NCBI GenBank assembly: GCA_021821235.1
Contig: JAKACS010000081.1
Coordinates: forward strand, 1-9,551
Origin: Bacillota bacterium
GTDB lineage: Bacteria; Bacillota; Bacilli; Bacillales_B; DSM-18226
Reading direction: 5' to 3'
DNA length: 9,551 nucleotides
Position 1 is the first letter of the stretch. The number at the start of each line of letters is the position of its first letter. Both the position numbers and the translations under genes were made by a program. The notes beneath the pieces are model-generated. The model was not told the origin of the DNA. It did not search any database and was given only the letters and a program-made list of their open reading frames with translations. Positions 1 through 6,587 of the stretch are shown here, in pieces.

Positions 1-12
1 GACGGAGATTAA
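1..12 (+). CDS. C-terminal tail of an upstream gene (probable response regulator)
   Basis: Only three codons and a TAA stop (10-12) are visible, reading D-G-D-stop. The stop overlaps the AAAGGAG ribosome binding site (11-17) of the histidine kinase, the arrangement expected when a response regulator gene runs straight into its partner kinase with translational coupling. The identity is inferred from this context alone; the three residues carry no family information. Confidence 0.3.
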   Translation, partial: DGD

Positions 13-23
13 AGGAGACGCGA

Positions 24-1253
24 ATGTTTCAAAAAACGCATATACGGTTAACGGTTATTATTTCCCTTGTTTTTATTGTGTTAATCAGCATTCTCGGAAG
101 TATTGTTTATTCTTATACTGAGCACCAGCTATACAGGGATGTGGATCGATCCCTATTTGACGCGGTCGGTCGTTTTCAGGGGCAAGATGCCCCTAAGGAT
201 GGGATTCAGCCGCTTCAGCGCAAGGATCCACGGGTCATCATGTTATATTGGGACGGAAAGGATCGTTTGCTCAAGGAAAATCGAGAGGCGGATTTATTTT
301 TGGGGAGTGAAAAACAAATCCGGCCGAAGGTAAGAAATCATCCGGCCGATACCGATATTGGCGATTTTACATTCCGCTATTTGGCTGTAACGGTCGATAC
401 CAATATCGGAAAAATCACCGTTCAGGCAATTCGCAATATCAATTCTGAAAAAGAATTGCTAAACAGATTGTTACTTATCATGTTGATTGGAATTGGGATC
501 GGTATTCTCTGTGCAGTGGGTGCCGGTTATTTCCTTGCTGGCAGAGCGCTTGTTCCGATCAAAAAGGCTTGGCAAAAACAGCAGCAGTTTGTCTCAGATG
601 CCTCGCATGAATTGCGGACACCGCTTGCGGTTATCCAGGCAAAAACCGATGTATTGTTCCGTACTCCCACAAATACAATCCAAGATCGTATCCTTGATAT
701 CTCGACAATATCGAATGAATCAAGACGATTGTCTAAGCTGGTAGCCAATTTGCTGACATTGGCAAGGTCGGATTCTGATCAACTTGAGGTAAAGAAAAGC
801 ATTTTTAGGTTGGATGAATTAGCAAAAGAAATCGAGCAGCAGTACGAAGAGATTGTCGAGTACCAGGGAAAAAAATTACTGATCAATGCAACAGAACCTG
901 TTTCTTTTCTTGGAGATAAGGAGAGAATCCACCAGTTGATTGTTATTTTATTGGACAATGCCATTAAGTATACAGAGGAAGGCGGTCTCATTAAGCTATC
1001 TTGTGGACAATTTGGTTCAACAGTTTTTTTGAAAATTGAAGACAATGGGATCGGCATTGCCAAAGAAGATCTTCCAAAGATTTTTGACCGGTTTTATCAA
1101 GGGGACAAAGCAAGGACAAATCAAGAGGGAACAGGACTCGGATTATCGATTGCTAAATGGATCATTGAAAAACATCATGGCAAGCCAAGGGTTACCAGTG
1201 CAGAAGGGCAAGGAACAACGATTGAAATTCACTTTCCGAAATCACAAAAATAG
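24..1253 (+). CDS. Sensor histidine kinase, CiaH-like, membrane bound
   Basis: This is a 409-residue two-component sensor kinase that autophosphorylates on histidine and passes the phosphate to a response regulator. One membrane helix lies at about 8-30, an extracytoplasmic sensor region of about 115 residues at 31-147, and a second helix at about 148-172. The H-box SDASHELRTP (191-200) puts the phosphoacceptor at H195. The N-box is around N312, the G1 box DNGIGI is at 340-345, the F-box DRFYQGD at 355-361 and the G2 box GTGLGLSIAK at 369-378, so the catalytic core is complete. There is little room for a HAMP domain between helix 2 and the H-box. The segment around the H-box (REL-TPLAV, FRTP, NLLTLARSD) resembles streptococcal CiaH and related Bacilli kinases. 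The start has AAAGGAG (11-17) six bases upstream. The signal sensed is unknown, and orthology to CiaH is an inference. Confidence 0.93.
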   Translation: MFQKTHIRLTVIISLVFIVLISILGSIVYSYTEHQLYRDVDRSLFDAVGRFQGQDAPKDGIQPLQRKDPRVIMLYWDGKDRLLKENREADLFLGSEKQIRPKVRNHPADTDIGDFTFRYLAVTVDTNIGKITVQAIRNINSEKELLNRLLLIMLIGIGIGILCAVGAGYFLAGRALVPIKKAWQKQQQFVSDASHELRTPLAVIQAKTDVLFRTPTNTIQDRILDISTISNESRRLSKLVANLLTLARSDSDQLEVKKSIFRLDELAKEIEQQYEEIVEYQGKKLLINATEPVSFLGDKERIHQLIVILLDNAIKYTEEGGLIKLSCGQFGSTVFLKIEDNGIGIAKEDLPKIFDRFYQGDKARTNQEGTGLGLSIAKWIIEKHHGKPRVTSAEGQGTTIEIHFPKSQK

Positions 1254-1258
1254 CTAGT

Positions 1259-1295
1259 AGGGATTCCATCAAAAAATAATGAGTTCCCCTTTTTT
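1259..1295 (+). terminator. Weak possible intrinsic terminator after the histidine kinase
   Basis: AGGGA (1259-1263) can pair with TCCCCT (1285-1290) with one bulged C, followed by a run of six T (1290-1295). The stem is short and the loop long, so this would be a poor terminator. Position and T-run are the main support. Confidence 0.3.
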
Positions 1296-1384
1296 GTATA
1301 AAATGTTTCACGATTGGTCGAATGCAGAAATTTCTTTTCGATGAAGCGAATTAAAGAAGACATCCATCTAAGGAGGAGTACCAA

Positions 1385-1945
1385 TTGAATCCCATTTTAT
1401 TCAACTTTCCAGAAGAAATTCTTACCGAAAGATTGCTGATTCGGATGCCAAGACCAGGTGATGGCGAGGCTGTTCATCAGGCGATACAGGCCTCTTTGGA
1501 CGACTTGAAGCCATGGATGCCGTGGGCGCACGCCAACCAATCAATCGAAGATGTTGAACTAAATGTACGAAAAGCACATGTGCAATTTCTCGCTCGTGAA
1601 GATTTGCGCTTGCATATTTTTCACAAAGAAACGGGTATGTTTATCGCTTCGTCAGGGTTGCACCGGATAAATTGGAATTTGCCGAAATTTGAAATCGGCT
1701 ATTGGATTGATTCCCGTTATAGCGGCAAGGGCTACATGACAGAGGCAGTTGAAGCCATTGCCCATTTTGCGTTTAACGAGCTTAGTGCAAGGCGGGTGGA
1801 AATCCGCTGTGATCCTGAAAATCGCAGAAGCAGGAAAGTTGCCGAACGGATCGGCTTCTCCCTTGAGGCAATTTTGAAGAAGGAAATGCTTTCCGCTGAC
1901 GGAAAAGAACCCCGAAATACATGCATTTACGCAAAAATTAAGTAG
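1385..1945 (+). CDS. GNAT-family N-acetyltransferase, RimJ/RimL type
   Basis: This 186-residue protein is a complete GNAT acetyltransferase, transferring the acetyl group of acetyl-CoA to an amine. The N-terminal TERLLIR (14-20) is the usual first strand of the RimJ/RimL (Acetyltransf_3) branch. The acetyl-CoA pyrophosphate loop is RYSGKGYM (111-118) after the strand EIGYWID (103-109). The segment NRRSRKVAERIGF (146-158) is the typical helix and strand that completes the CoA site. The branch includes ribosomal-protein acetyltransferases and the YdaF-like enzymes of Bacillus, but the substrate cannot be read from sequence. The start is TTG: AGGAGGAG (1371-1378) sits six bases upstream and no in-frame ATG lies near the N-terminal strand. 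It appears to be a single-gene unit with its own terminator. Confidence 0.9.
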   Translation: MNPILFNFPEEILTERLLIRMPRPGDGEAVHQAIQASLDDLKPWMPWAHANQSIEDVELNVRKAHVQFLAREDLRLHIFHKETGMFIASSGLHRINWNLPKFEIGYWIDSRYSGKGYMTEAVEAIAHFAFNELSARRVEIRCDPENRRSRKVAERIGFSLEAILKKEMLSADGKEPRNTCIYAKIK

Positions 1946-1953
1946 AATGAAAA

Positions 1954-1986
1954 GCTGGCTTCCGATTGGAGGGCAGTTTTTTGTTT
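1954..1986 (+). terminator. Intrinsic terminator after the acetyltransferase
   Basis: CTGGCTTCC (1955-1963) pairs with GGAGGGCAG (1968-1976) around a GATT loop, with one G-G mismatch and one G-U pair. Six T follow (1977-1982), with more T-rich sequence after that. Confidence 0.75.
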
Positions 1987-2065
1987 TGATTAAGAAAGAT
2001 GAACCTGGTGCTCCGGTTTTGCTTCCAATGCCAAATATGATTAAATGATAGATAGGAAAAGATTG

Positions 2066-2082
2066 AAAGGATGAACGTTTTG
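2066..2082 (+). promoter_or_regulatory. Ribosome binding site favouring a TTG start for the GDSL hydrolase
   Basis: AAAGGATGA (2066-2074) includes the ATG at 2071, so its core AAAGGA would overlap that ATG and leave no spacer. The in-frame TTG at 2080 lies eight bases after AAAGGA, a normal spacing. This supports TTG as the real start, three codons after the ATG. Confidence 0.6.
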
Positions 2083-2856
2083 AGCAAAAGAATCATTCAA
2101 ATGATTACAATTGTTTCTGCATTATTCACCTTGCTTTGGCTGATTGGTCTTGGCTGGACAATGGATGAGTATTATGCCGCAAAGCCGGACAAGCTTAAAC
2201 AAGCTCCAACAACTGCCAATAAAGTGGAAAACAAAAAAGGCTTGACCGTTGTTGCCATTGGCGATTCGTTAACACGCGGAACTGGGGATGAAACCGGAAA
2301 AGGTTACACGGGTGATCTTTTGGATGAAATCAAAAAGCGGACAAACAAGCCGGCAACCCTTTTAAATCTAGGAATAAATGGGCAGCGCTCCGATCAGTTG
2401 CGTCAGCAGGTTCAGCAAAAGGAAGTTCAACGCCAAATCGCCTCGGCGGACATCCTGTTAATTACGATTGGCGGCAATGATTTATTTCGCAGTGGGCAAG
2501 GTCTTCTCGATTACAATACTGGAACAATTGCGGCAACGGAAAAAAAATACTTGGACAACTTAAGCGTTATTTTTCAAAAAATTCGCCAGTTGAACACCGG
2601 TGCCAATGTTTTTGTGATTGGTTTATATAATCCGTTTATCGAATTAAAGGAAGGGAAAGCAATGTCAAAAATTGTTCGCCGCTGGAATTACGATACAGCG
2701 GAATTGAGCGCCAATTATCCAAAAATTATTTTTGTGCCAACATTTGATTTATTTGAACTAAAAGTAAATGATTATCTTTACTCAGATAAATTTCACCCAA
2801 ACACAAAAGGCTATCGCTTAATTGCGGAACGAGTAGCTTCATTGCTTACATGGTAA
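2080..2856 (+). CDS. Membrane-anchored SGNH/GDSL hydrolase (lipase/esterase, YpmR-like)
   Basis: This 258-residue protein (261 if the ATG at 2071 is used) begins with one hydrophobic helix at about 6-28, which should anchor it with the catalytic domain outside the cell. All four SGNH blocks are visible, numbered from the TTG: block I AIGDSLTRG with nucleophile S63, block II glycine in NLGING (about G98), block III GGND (131-134), and block V D236-x-x-H239 in YSDKFHPN. The family hydrolyses acyl esters of lipids, polysaccharides or peptidoglycan; the substrate is not evident. It resembles the YpmR-type secreted GDSL esterases of Bacillus. The stop TAA (2854-2856) overlaps the ribosome binding site of the ABC ATPase gene, which begins 11 bases later, so the two are probably cotranscribed and coupled. 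Confidence 0.9.
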   Translation: MSKRIIQMITIVSALFTLLWLIGLGWTMDEYYAAKPDKLKQAPTTANKVENKKGLTVVAIGDSLTRGTGDETGKGYTGDLLDEIKKRTNKPATLLNLGINGQRSDQLRQQVQQKEVQRQIASADILLITIGGNDLFRSGQGLLDYNTGTIAATEKKYLDNLSVIFQKIRQLNTGANVFVIGLYNPFIELKEGKAMSKIVRRWNYDTAELSANYPKIIFVPTFDLFELKVNDYLYSDKFHPNTKGYRLIAERVASLLTW

Positions 2857-2867
2857 GGAGAAGAATC

Positions 2868-3779
2868 ATGGCGATGACAACATTATCGGTACAGAATATA
2901 AAAAAAACGATCGGAAAAAGAGAAATCATAAAAGGCATAACCTTTGAATTAAAAGAAGGTGAGGTATTTGGTTTCCTTGGACCAAATGGCGCGGGCAAAA
3001 CAACAACGATACGGATGATCGTCGGTCTAATCAAACCGACAAGCGGCACAATCGAAATTGGGGAGTACAATGTGCAAACCGATTTTTCAAATGCACTTAA
3101 ACATTTAGGTTGTATTGTCGAAAATCCAGAACTGTACCCGTACCTAACGGGTTGGGACAACTTGCTGCACTTTTCCCGCATGCTTGAAGGCATCGGGGAA
3201 GAGCGGATAAAAGAAGTAGTCGAGCTTGTTGGCCTTACAATCCGGATTCACGATAAGGTAAAAACGTACTCACTTGGGATGCGACAACGTTTGGGGATTG
3301 CCCAAGCACTTTTAGGCAGGCCAAAAGTGCTGATTTTGGATGAGCCGACAAACGGGCTTGACCCAGCAGGTATTCGCGAGATGCGGAAGTTTATCCGCTA
3401 TTTGGCTGAAAAAGAGGGACTAAGTGTGTTGGTCTCAAGCCATTTGCTAAGCGAAATCCAATTAATGTGCGACCGGGTCGCAATAATTTCCAAGGGGCAA
3501 GTGATCCGTGTTGATACGGTGGCTAACCTGCTTGCAAATCGCGAACGAGTGGAGTGGCGGGTACAGCCGATAGAAAAAGGGAAGCTAATTTTAAAGGGAT
3601 TTACAAAAATTGAAGAAACAGAAGAGGGTGCAATTTTAACAGAATATAACCGTGAGAAAATAGCGGGCTGGAATAAAAGCCTTGTACAAGCCGGGGTTGA
3701 TGTAACGGAAATGAACCGGAAATTGCCTGTTCTGGAAGACTTGTTCCTAGAGTTGACGGGCGGTGAGGAAATTGGCTAA
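2868..3779 (+). CDS. ABC transporter ATP-binding protein, BcrA/ABC-2 export type
   Basis: This 303-residue cytoplasmic ATPase powers the permease encoded just downstream. The Walker A motif GPNGAGKTT is at 38-46 and the signature is YSLGMRQR (134-141), the degenerate form usual in bacitracin-resistance-like and other ABC-2 exporters. Walker B with the catalytic glutamate is VLILDEP (154-160), followed by the D-loop GLDP, and the H-loop histidine is H192. The C-terminal tail of about 80 residues, ending in LEDLFLELTGG, is typical of this subfamily. The start at 2868 was chosen because AAGGAG (2855-2860) lies seven bases upstream. An ATG at 2850 is in frame but precedes that site and overlaps the end of the hydrolase gene. 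The exported substrate is unknown; antimicrobial peptides or lipids are plausible for the family. Confidence 0.93.
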   Translation: MAMTTLSVQNIKKTIGKREIIKGITFELKEGEVFGFLGPNGAGKTTTIRMIVGLIKPTSGTIEIGEYNVQTDFSNALKHLGCIVENPELYPYLTGWDNLLHFSRMLEGIGEERIKEVVELVGLTIRIHDKVKTYSLGMRQRLGIAQALLGRPKVLILDEPTNGLDPAGIREMRKFIRYLAEKEGLSVLVSSHLLSEIQLMCDRVAIISKGQVIRVDTVANLLANRERVEWRVQPIEKGKLILKGFTKIEETEEGAILTEYNREKIAGWNKSLVQAGVDVTEMNRKLPVLEDLFLELTGGEEIG

Positions 3780-4752
3780 ATTGATTCAAAATGAAATGAT
3801 GAAGCTGCTGGCAAAAAAACGCTTGCTTGTGATCGGTCTGATCATCGGTGTATTGGTGATTTTGTTCACCTATGCCCAGTATAAAACGATCCAAACGCAG
3901 CGGGAAAAATTGGGGACGAGTGACTGGCGAACCATTTTGCAACAACAGATTATTGATACGCAAAACAGGCTAAGCAGCAGCAGGTTATCTGCTGAATGGA
4001 AAAAGCAATTGCAAATCTCACTTCAGCAGCAGCAATATTATCTTGATCACAACATAAATCCAACCGAGCCAGGAGCGCCAACTTTTATTCGTATTTTTCT
4101 TGAAAATTCGATTGACTTGTTTTTACCGCTCATGGTCATGGTGATTGCGAGTGACCTTGTTTCCTCTGAGTACAGCCTTGGTTCGATTAAGTTACTGCTA
4201 ACCCGTCCTGTAAGAAGATGGAAAATACTACTGAGTAAATATATAACGCTTATTCTCGCGATTTCTTTTATCATCGCCCTTGCCGGAATTCTATCGTACT
4301 TGATTTCTGGACTGGTTTTTGGCTATCGCGGCTGGCAAGCTCCATTTTTAACTGGTTTTTCCGTAACAAAAGCAGGATTGAACACATCATCTGTCAAACT
4401 TCTTGAGTTGTGGCAATACCTATTGATGGATTTTGGACTTGTCTGGTACGTATCGATCGTCGTTGGTACGCTTTCTTTTATGCTTTCGGTACTAATCCGA
4501 AGCACTGCCGCCGGCATGGGCGTTATGCTCGCAGCACTAATTTCAGGAGCTATCCTTAGCAATATGGTTTCCTCTTGGAATTCTGCCAAGTATTTCTTTA
4601 TGGTAAATTTGCGGCTAACGGATTATTTAAAAGGCCTTGCGCCTCCGATTGAAGGAATGACACTATCGTTTTCTATGCTTGTTCTTTTTGTATGGTGGGC
4701 AGCAAGTTTATTCGTTGCTTTCGTTGTTTTTACTAAAAAAGATGTATACTAA
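3763..4752 (+). CDS. ABC-2 type transporter permease
   Basis: This protein of up to 329 residues has about six membrane helices: roughly 19-38, 113-133, 160-188, 222-245, 248-268 and 300-324. Between helices 1 and 2 lies a hydrophilic, glutamine-rich loop of about 70 residues that should be extracytoplasmic. The motif DLVSSEYSLGSIKLLLTRPV (131-150) after helix 2 is the hallmark cytoplasmic coupling region of BcrB/YxlG-like ABC-2 permeases. The gene overlaps the ATPase gene by 17 bases, so the two are surely cotranscribed and form one transporter. The start is uncertain: GTG at 3763 has no strong ribosome binding site, and the in-frame TTG codons at 3772 and 3781 are alternatives. Coupled re-initiation from the ATPase gene would explain the weak signal. 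Confidence 0.9.
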   Translation: MRKLAKLIQNEMMKLLAKKRLLVIGLIIGVLVILFTYAQYKTIQTQREKLGTSDWRTILQQQIIDTQNRLSSSRLSAEWKKQLQISLQQQQYYLDHNINPTEPGAPTFIRIFLENSIDLFLPLMVMVIASDLVSSEYSLGSIKLLLTRPVRRWKILLSKYITLILAISFIIALAGILSYLISGLVFGYRGWQAPFLTGFSVTKAGLNTSSVKLLELWQYLLMDFGLVWYVSIVVGTLSFMLSVLIRSTAAGMGVMLAALISGAILSNMVSSWNSAKYFFMVNLRLTDYLKGLAPPIEGMTLSFSMLVLFVWWAASLFVAFVVFTKKDVY

Positions 4753-4762
4753 TTGTTCTTCT

Positions 4763-4792
4763 ACCGCATAATTTTATGCGGTTTTTTATTTT
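4763..4792 (+). terminator. Intrinsic terminator ending the hydrolase/ABC operon
   Basis: ACCGCATAA (4763-4771) and TTATGCGGT (4774-4782) form a perfect inverted repeat, followed by TTTTTTATTTT. It lies 10 bases after the permease stop. Confidence 0.88.
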
Positions 4793-4830
4793 CCAACTAT
4801 ATGATTTTGCCAGATGGAAAAGCTATAAAA

Positions 4831-4857
4831 GACCTTTCTTGAAAAGGTCGAAGGAGG
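4831..4857 (+). promoter_or_regulatory. Leader hairpin flush against the ribosome binding site of the CAP gene
   Basis: GACCTTT (4831-4837) and AAAGGTC (4843-4849) form a 7-bp stem with a CTTGA loop. The stem ends one base before the near-perfect AAGGAGG (4851-4857). No T-run follows, so it is not a terminator. It could stabilise the mRNA 5' end or tune ribosome access. The hairpin is seen; its function is inferred. Confidence 0.45.
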
Positions 4858-4865
4858 AATGAACA

Positions 4866-5693
4866 TTGCGATACAAAAAAACGAAACTGGCGCTTGCTGC
4901 GTTAATGGCGGCATCGCTTGCAGCTTGTGCGAATAATGCGAACAATGACGCCATGAACGGGCCACGCAATGTCGCTTATCGTAATCCCAATGGACCTACA
5001 AACGTTTCGACCGGCGATTTGGTTTCCAATCCTAACCGGTTTTCTGCAGCGGATGTTCAGCGCGTCAACAACGGGTTTATTACAATTGATCAAAACTCTT
5101 ACAGCACGACGACACCGAGTCATCAATTTCCGAATACTAAACGGGTAGGAGACGGCCAATTCTGGTATTACTCTTTTGGACCAACAGTAAAGAATCAACC
5201 AGGAACCGTTCAACAGCCAAAAATGGGGGGGGCGACGCCGCCAAGGGCAAGCACTCCAGCAACTCCGGCACCCCCGCCTGCTCAACAACAGCCTGCTGGG
5301 CAATCGACAGCAAGTATTGGCAGTGTAGCCATGCAAGTAATTGATTTGACCAATAAAGAACGGCAAAAAAATGGGCTTGCCCCATTAAAAGCAGACCCAT
5401 CACTTAGTCGTGTTGCCCAAGCGAAAACAAACGATATGAACGCCAAGCGATATTTTTCACATACAAGCCCGACGTATGGCTCTCCTTTTGACATGATGAG
5501 GGATTTTGGTGTAACATATCGGACTGCAGGTGAAAATATTGCCATGGGGCAGCCGACCGCTCAGCAAGTTGTCAACGCCTGGATGAACAGTGAAGGTCAC
5601 CGGAAAAATATCTTAAGTCCGAATTACACCAATATCGGTGTTGGCTTTACAAAAACCGGCAATTACTGGTCGCAAATGTTTATTGGAAAATAA
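4866..5693 (+). CDS. CAP-domain (SCP/PR-1, YkwD-like) lipoprotein
   Basis: This 275-residue surface lipoprotein has an N-terminal signal ending in the lipobox LAAC, so C21 should be lipidated and anchor it outside the membrane. Residues 22-118 are Asn/Pro/Thr-rich and unrecognised. A Pro/Ala/Gln linker (about 119-148) leads to a CAP domain at 155-273. The conserved CAP residues are present: H199 in FSHTSP, E223 in AGENIA and H245 in SEGHRKNIL, followed by IGVGF and the closing YWSQMF. The domain matches the YkwD family found widely in endospore formers, whose molecular function is unsettled. The start is TTG (4866), eight bases after AAGGAGG (4851-4857). The ATG at 4859 is out of frame and only one base from that site. 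A run of eight G (5225-5232) lies in the coding sequence at the start of the linker. Confidence 0.92.
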   Translation: MRYKKTKLALAALMAASLAACANNANNDAMNGPRNVAYRNPNGPTNVSTGDLVSNPNRFSAADVQRVNNGFITIDQNSYSTTTPSHQFPNTKRVGDGQFWYYSFGPTVKNQPGTVQQPKMGGATPPRASTPATPAPPPAQQQPAGQSTASIGSVAMQVIDLTNKERQKNGLAPLKADPSLSRVAQAKTNDMNAKRYFSHTSPTYGSPFDMMRDFGVTYRTAGENIAMGQPTAQQVVNAWMNSEGHRKNILSPNYTNIGVGFTKTGNYWSQMFIGK

Positions 5694-5694
5694 C

Positions 5695-5732
5695 AAACAG
5701 GAGCTATTTCCAAATGGAAATAGCTCCTGTTT
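5695..5732. terminator. Bidirectional hairpin terminator between convergent genes
   Basis: AAACAGGAGCTATTTCC (5695-5711) is perfectly complementary to 5716-5732, giving a 17-bp stem with a four-base AAAT loop. It lies one base after the stop of the CAP gene and nine bases beyond the stop of the convergent dehalogenase gene, so it can serve both. The U-tracts are short (TTT) on either strand, so stem strength must do most of the work. Confidence 0.8.
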
Positions 5733-5741
5733 AACGTTTAC

Positions 5742-6407
5742 TTAAATTTTCGTAAGCATTCCCCGCAAATCGGGAAAAATGCTGTGTGGTCTTAAACCCA
5801 ATTCCTCATTTGGCAGTTGATTTCGGTTGATCCAGGCAGTTTGAAACCCGAAGGCGCGTGCCCCGCTAATATCCCAACCGTTTGATGACATGAACAAAAT
5901 TTCCCTGCGCTCAAGATTAAGTCTTTCAAGTACATAATGATATGCTGCGGGTGTTGGTTTATACTGTTTGCGATCATCGACACTAATGAGCTCGCTGAAA
6001 ATCGATGACAGTCCCGAGTTTTTGATCAAAGGGTTAAGCATATCATGCGACCCGTTTGAAAAAACAGCTAACGTTTTGGATTTTAGCTGTGATAGAACTT
6101 CTTCCACTTCCGGGTATGGGGAAAGATGAAGGTACGATTCCATTAACGTATTTATTTTCTCAATAGAAAGTTCAAGTTTGAGGCTGTTAATTGTGTAACG
6201 TAGAGAATCTTCGGTAATTTTCCAAAAGGGTTCATACTTGCCCATTAACTGCCGCAAGAAAGAGTACTCCAACTGCTTTTGCCGCCATAAACGGCTGATT
6301 TCGTCCCCTTTAGTAGGATAAAGTTCATCAGCTTTTTCTTTTACAGAATGAACATTGAACAAAGTTCCATAAACATCAAACACGAACGCCTTGATCTCAG
6401 TATTCAT
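5742..6407 (-). CDS. Haloacid dehalogenase, type II (L-2-haloacid dehalogenase family)
   Basis: This 221-residue cytoplasmic HAD-superfamily hydrolase matches the (S)-2-haloacid dehalogenase branch, which removes halide from 2-haloalkanoates through an aspartyl ester. The nucleophile D11 lies in FVFDVYGTLF, with T15 following. Other residues line up with the known active site of L-2-haloacid dehalogenases: R42 in LWRQKQLEYS, S117-N118 in VFSNGS, K150 in YKPTPAAY with Y156, and SSNGWD (174-179) with N176 and D179. The length is normal. The ATG start has AAGGAG (complement of 6415-6420) seven bases upstream. It is a single gene, divergent from the His-rich protein gene and convergent with the CAP gene. 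The physiological substrate may not be a haloacid, since many annotated members are untested. Confidence 0.9.
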   Translation of the reverse strand: MNTEIKAFVFDVYGTLFNVHSVKEKADELYPTKGDEISRLWRQKQLEYSFLRQLMGKYEPFWKITEDSLRYTINSLKLELSIEKINTLMESYLHLSPYPEVEEVLSQLKSKTLAVFSNGSHDMLNPLIKNSGLSSIFSELISVDDRKQYKPTPAAYHYVLERLNLERREILFMSSNGWDISGARAFGFQTAWINRNQLPNEELGLRPHSIFPDLRGMLTKI

Positions 6408-6540
6408 TATGCCACTCCTTCCATAGCTCCTGTATATCCTAGTTTAAACGAATGGTAGCTAAAAACAAAACAATCTTGACTTGCAGAAAAATTTTAAAAA
6501 AATGGTAAATATTTTCGTGTGGAAAGGGCATGATAATCTG

Positions 6541-6582
6541 GGTTAGGTTTTCAACTACAGAAAAATTTCTAACCTAAAGGAG
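6541..6582 (+). promoter_or_regulatory. Leader stem-loop or operator next to the ribosome binding site of the His-rich protein gene
   Basis: GGTTAG (6541-6546) pairs with CTAACC (6569-6574), and inside it TTTTC (6548-6552) pairs with GAAAA (6560-6564) around AACTACA, leaving an asymmetric internal loop. The outer stem ends one base before AAAGGAG (6576-6582). It could be an mRNA leader structure or a protein-binding inverted repeat. Only the symmetry is seen. Confidence 0.4.
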
Positions 6583-6587
6583 TTGGA

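Noticed and set aside
1999..2040. Possible 13-codon leader peptide MNLVLRFCFQCQI before the hydrolase gene
   Set aside because: It has no adequate ribosome binding site, and no attenuator hairpin follows it before the hydrolase start.
2850..2867. ATG at 2850 as start of the ABC ATPase
   Set aside because: It precedes the AAGGAG site (2855-2860) that correctly serves the ATG at 2868, and overlaps the last codons of the hydrolase gene.
4807..4829. TTGCCA and TATAAA as a promoter for the CAP gene
   Set aside because: The hexamers match well but are only 11 bases apart, too close for a sigma-A promoter.
4902..5545. Several minus-strand open frames within the CAP gene
   Set aside because: They are antisense to a gene with a clear lipobox and CAP motifs, have low-complexity Cys/Arg-rich translations and no ribosome binding sites.
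6453..6509. Short ORF starting MVAKNKT in the divergent intergenic region
   Set aside because: It is about 18 codons, has no ribosome binding site and an AT-rich, lysine-heavy composition expected by chance.
6476..6511. TTGACT (6476-6481) as a -35 for the His-rich gene
   Set aside because: No acceptable -10 lies 16-18 bases downstream; the nearest TAAATA-like sequence is about 24 bases away, so I do not call a promoter.
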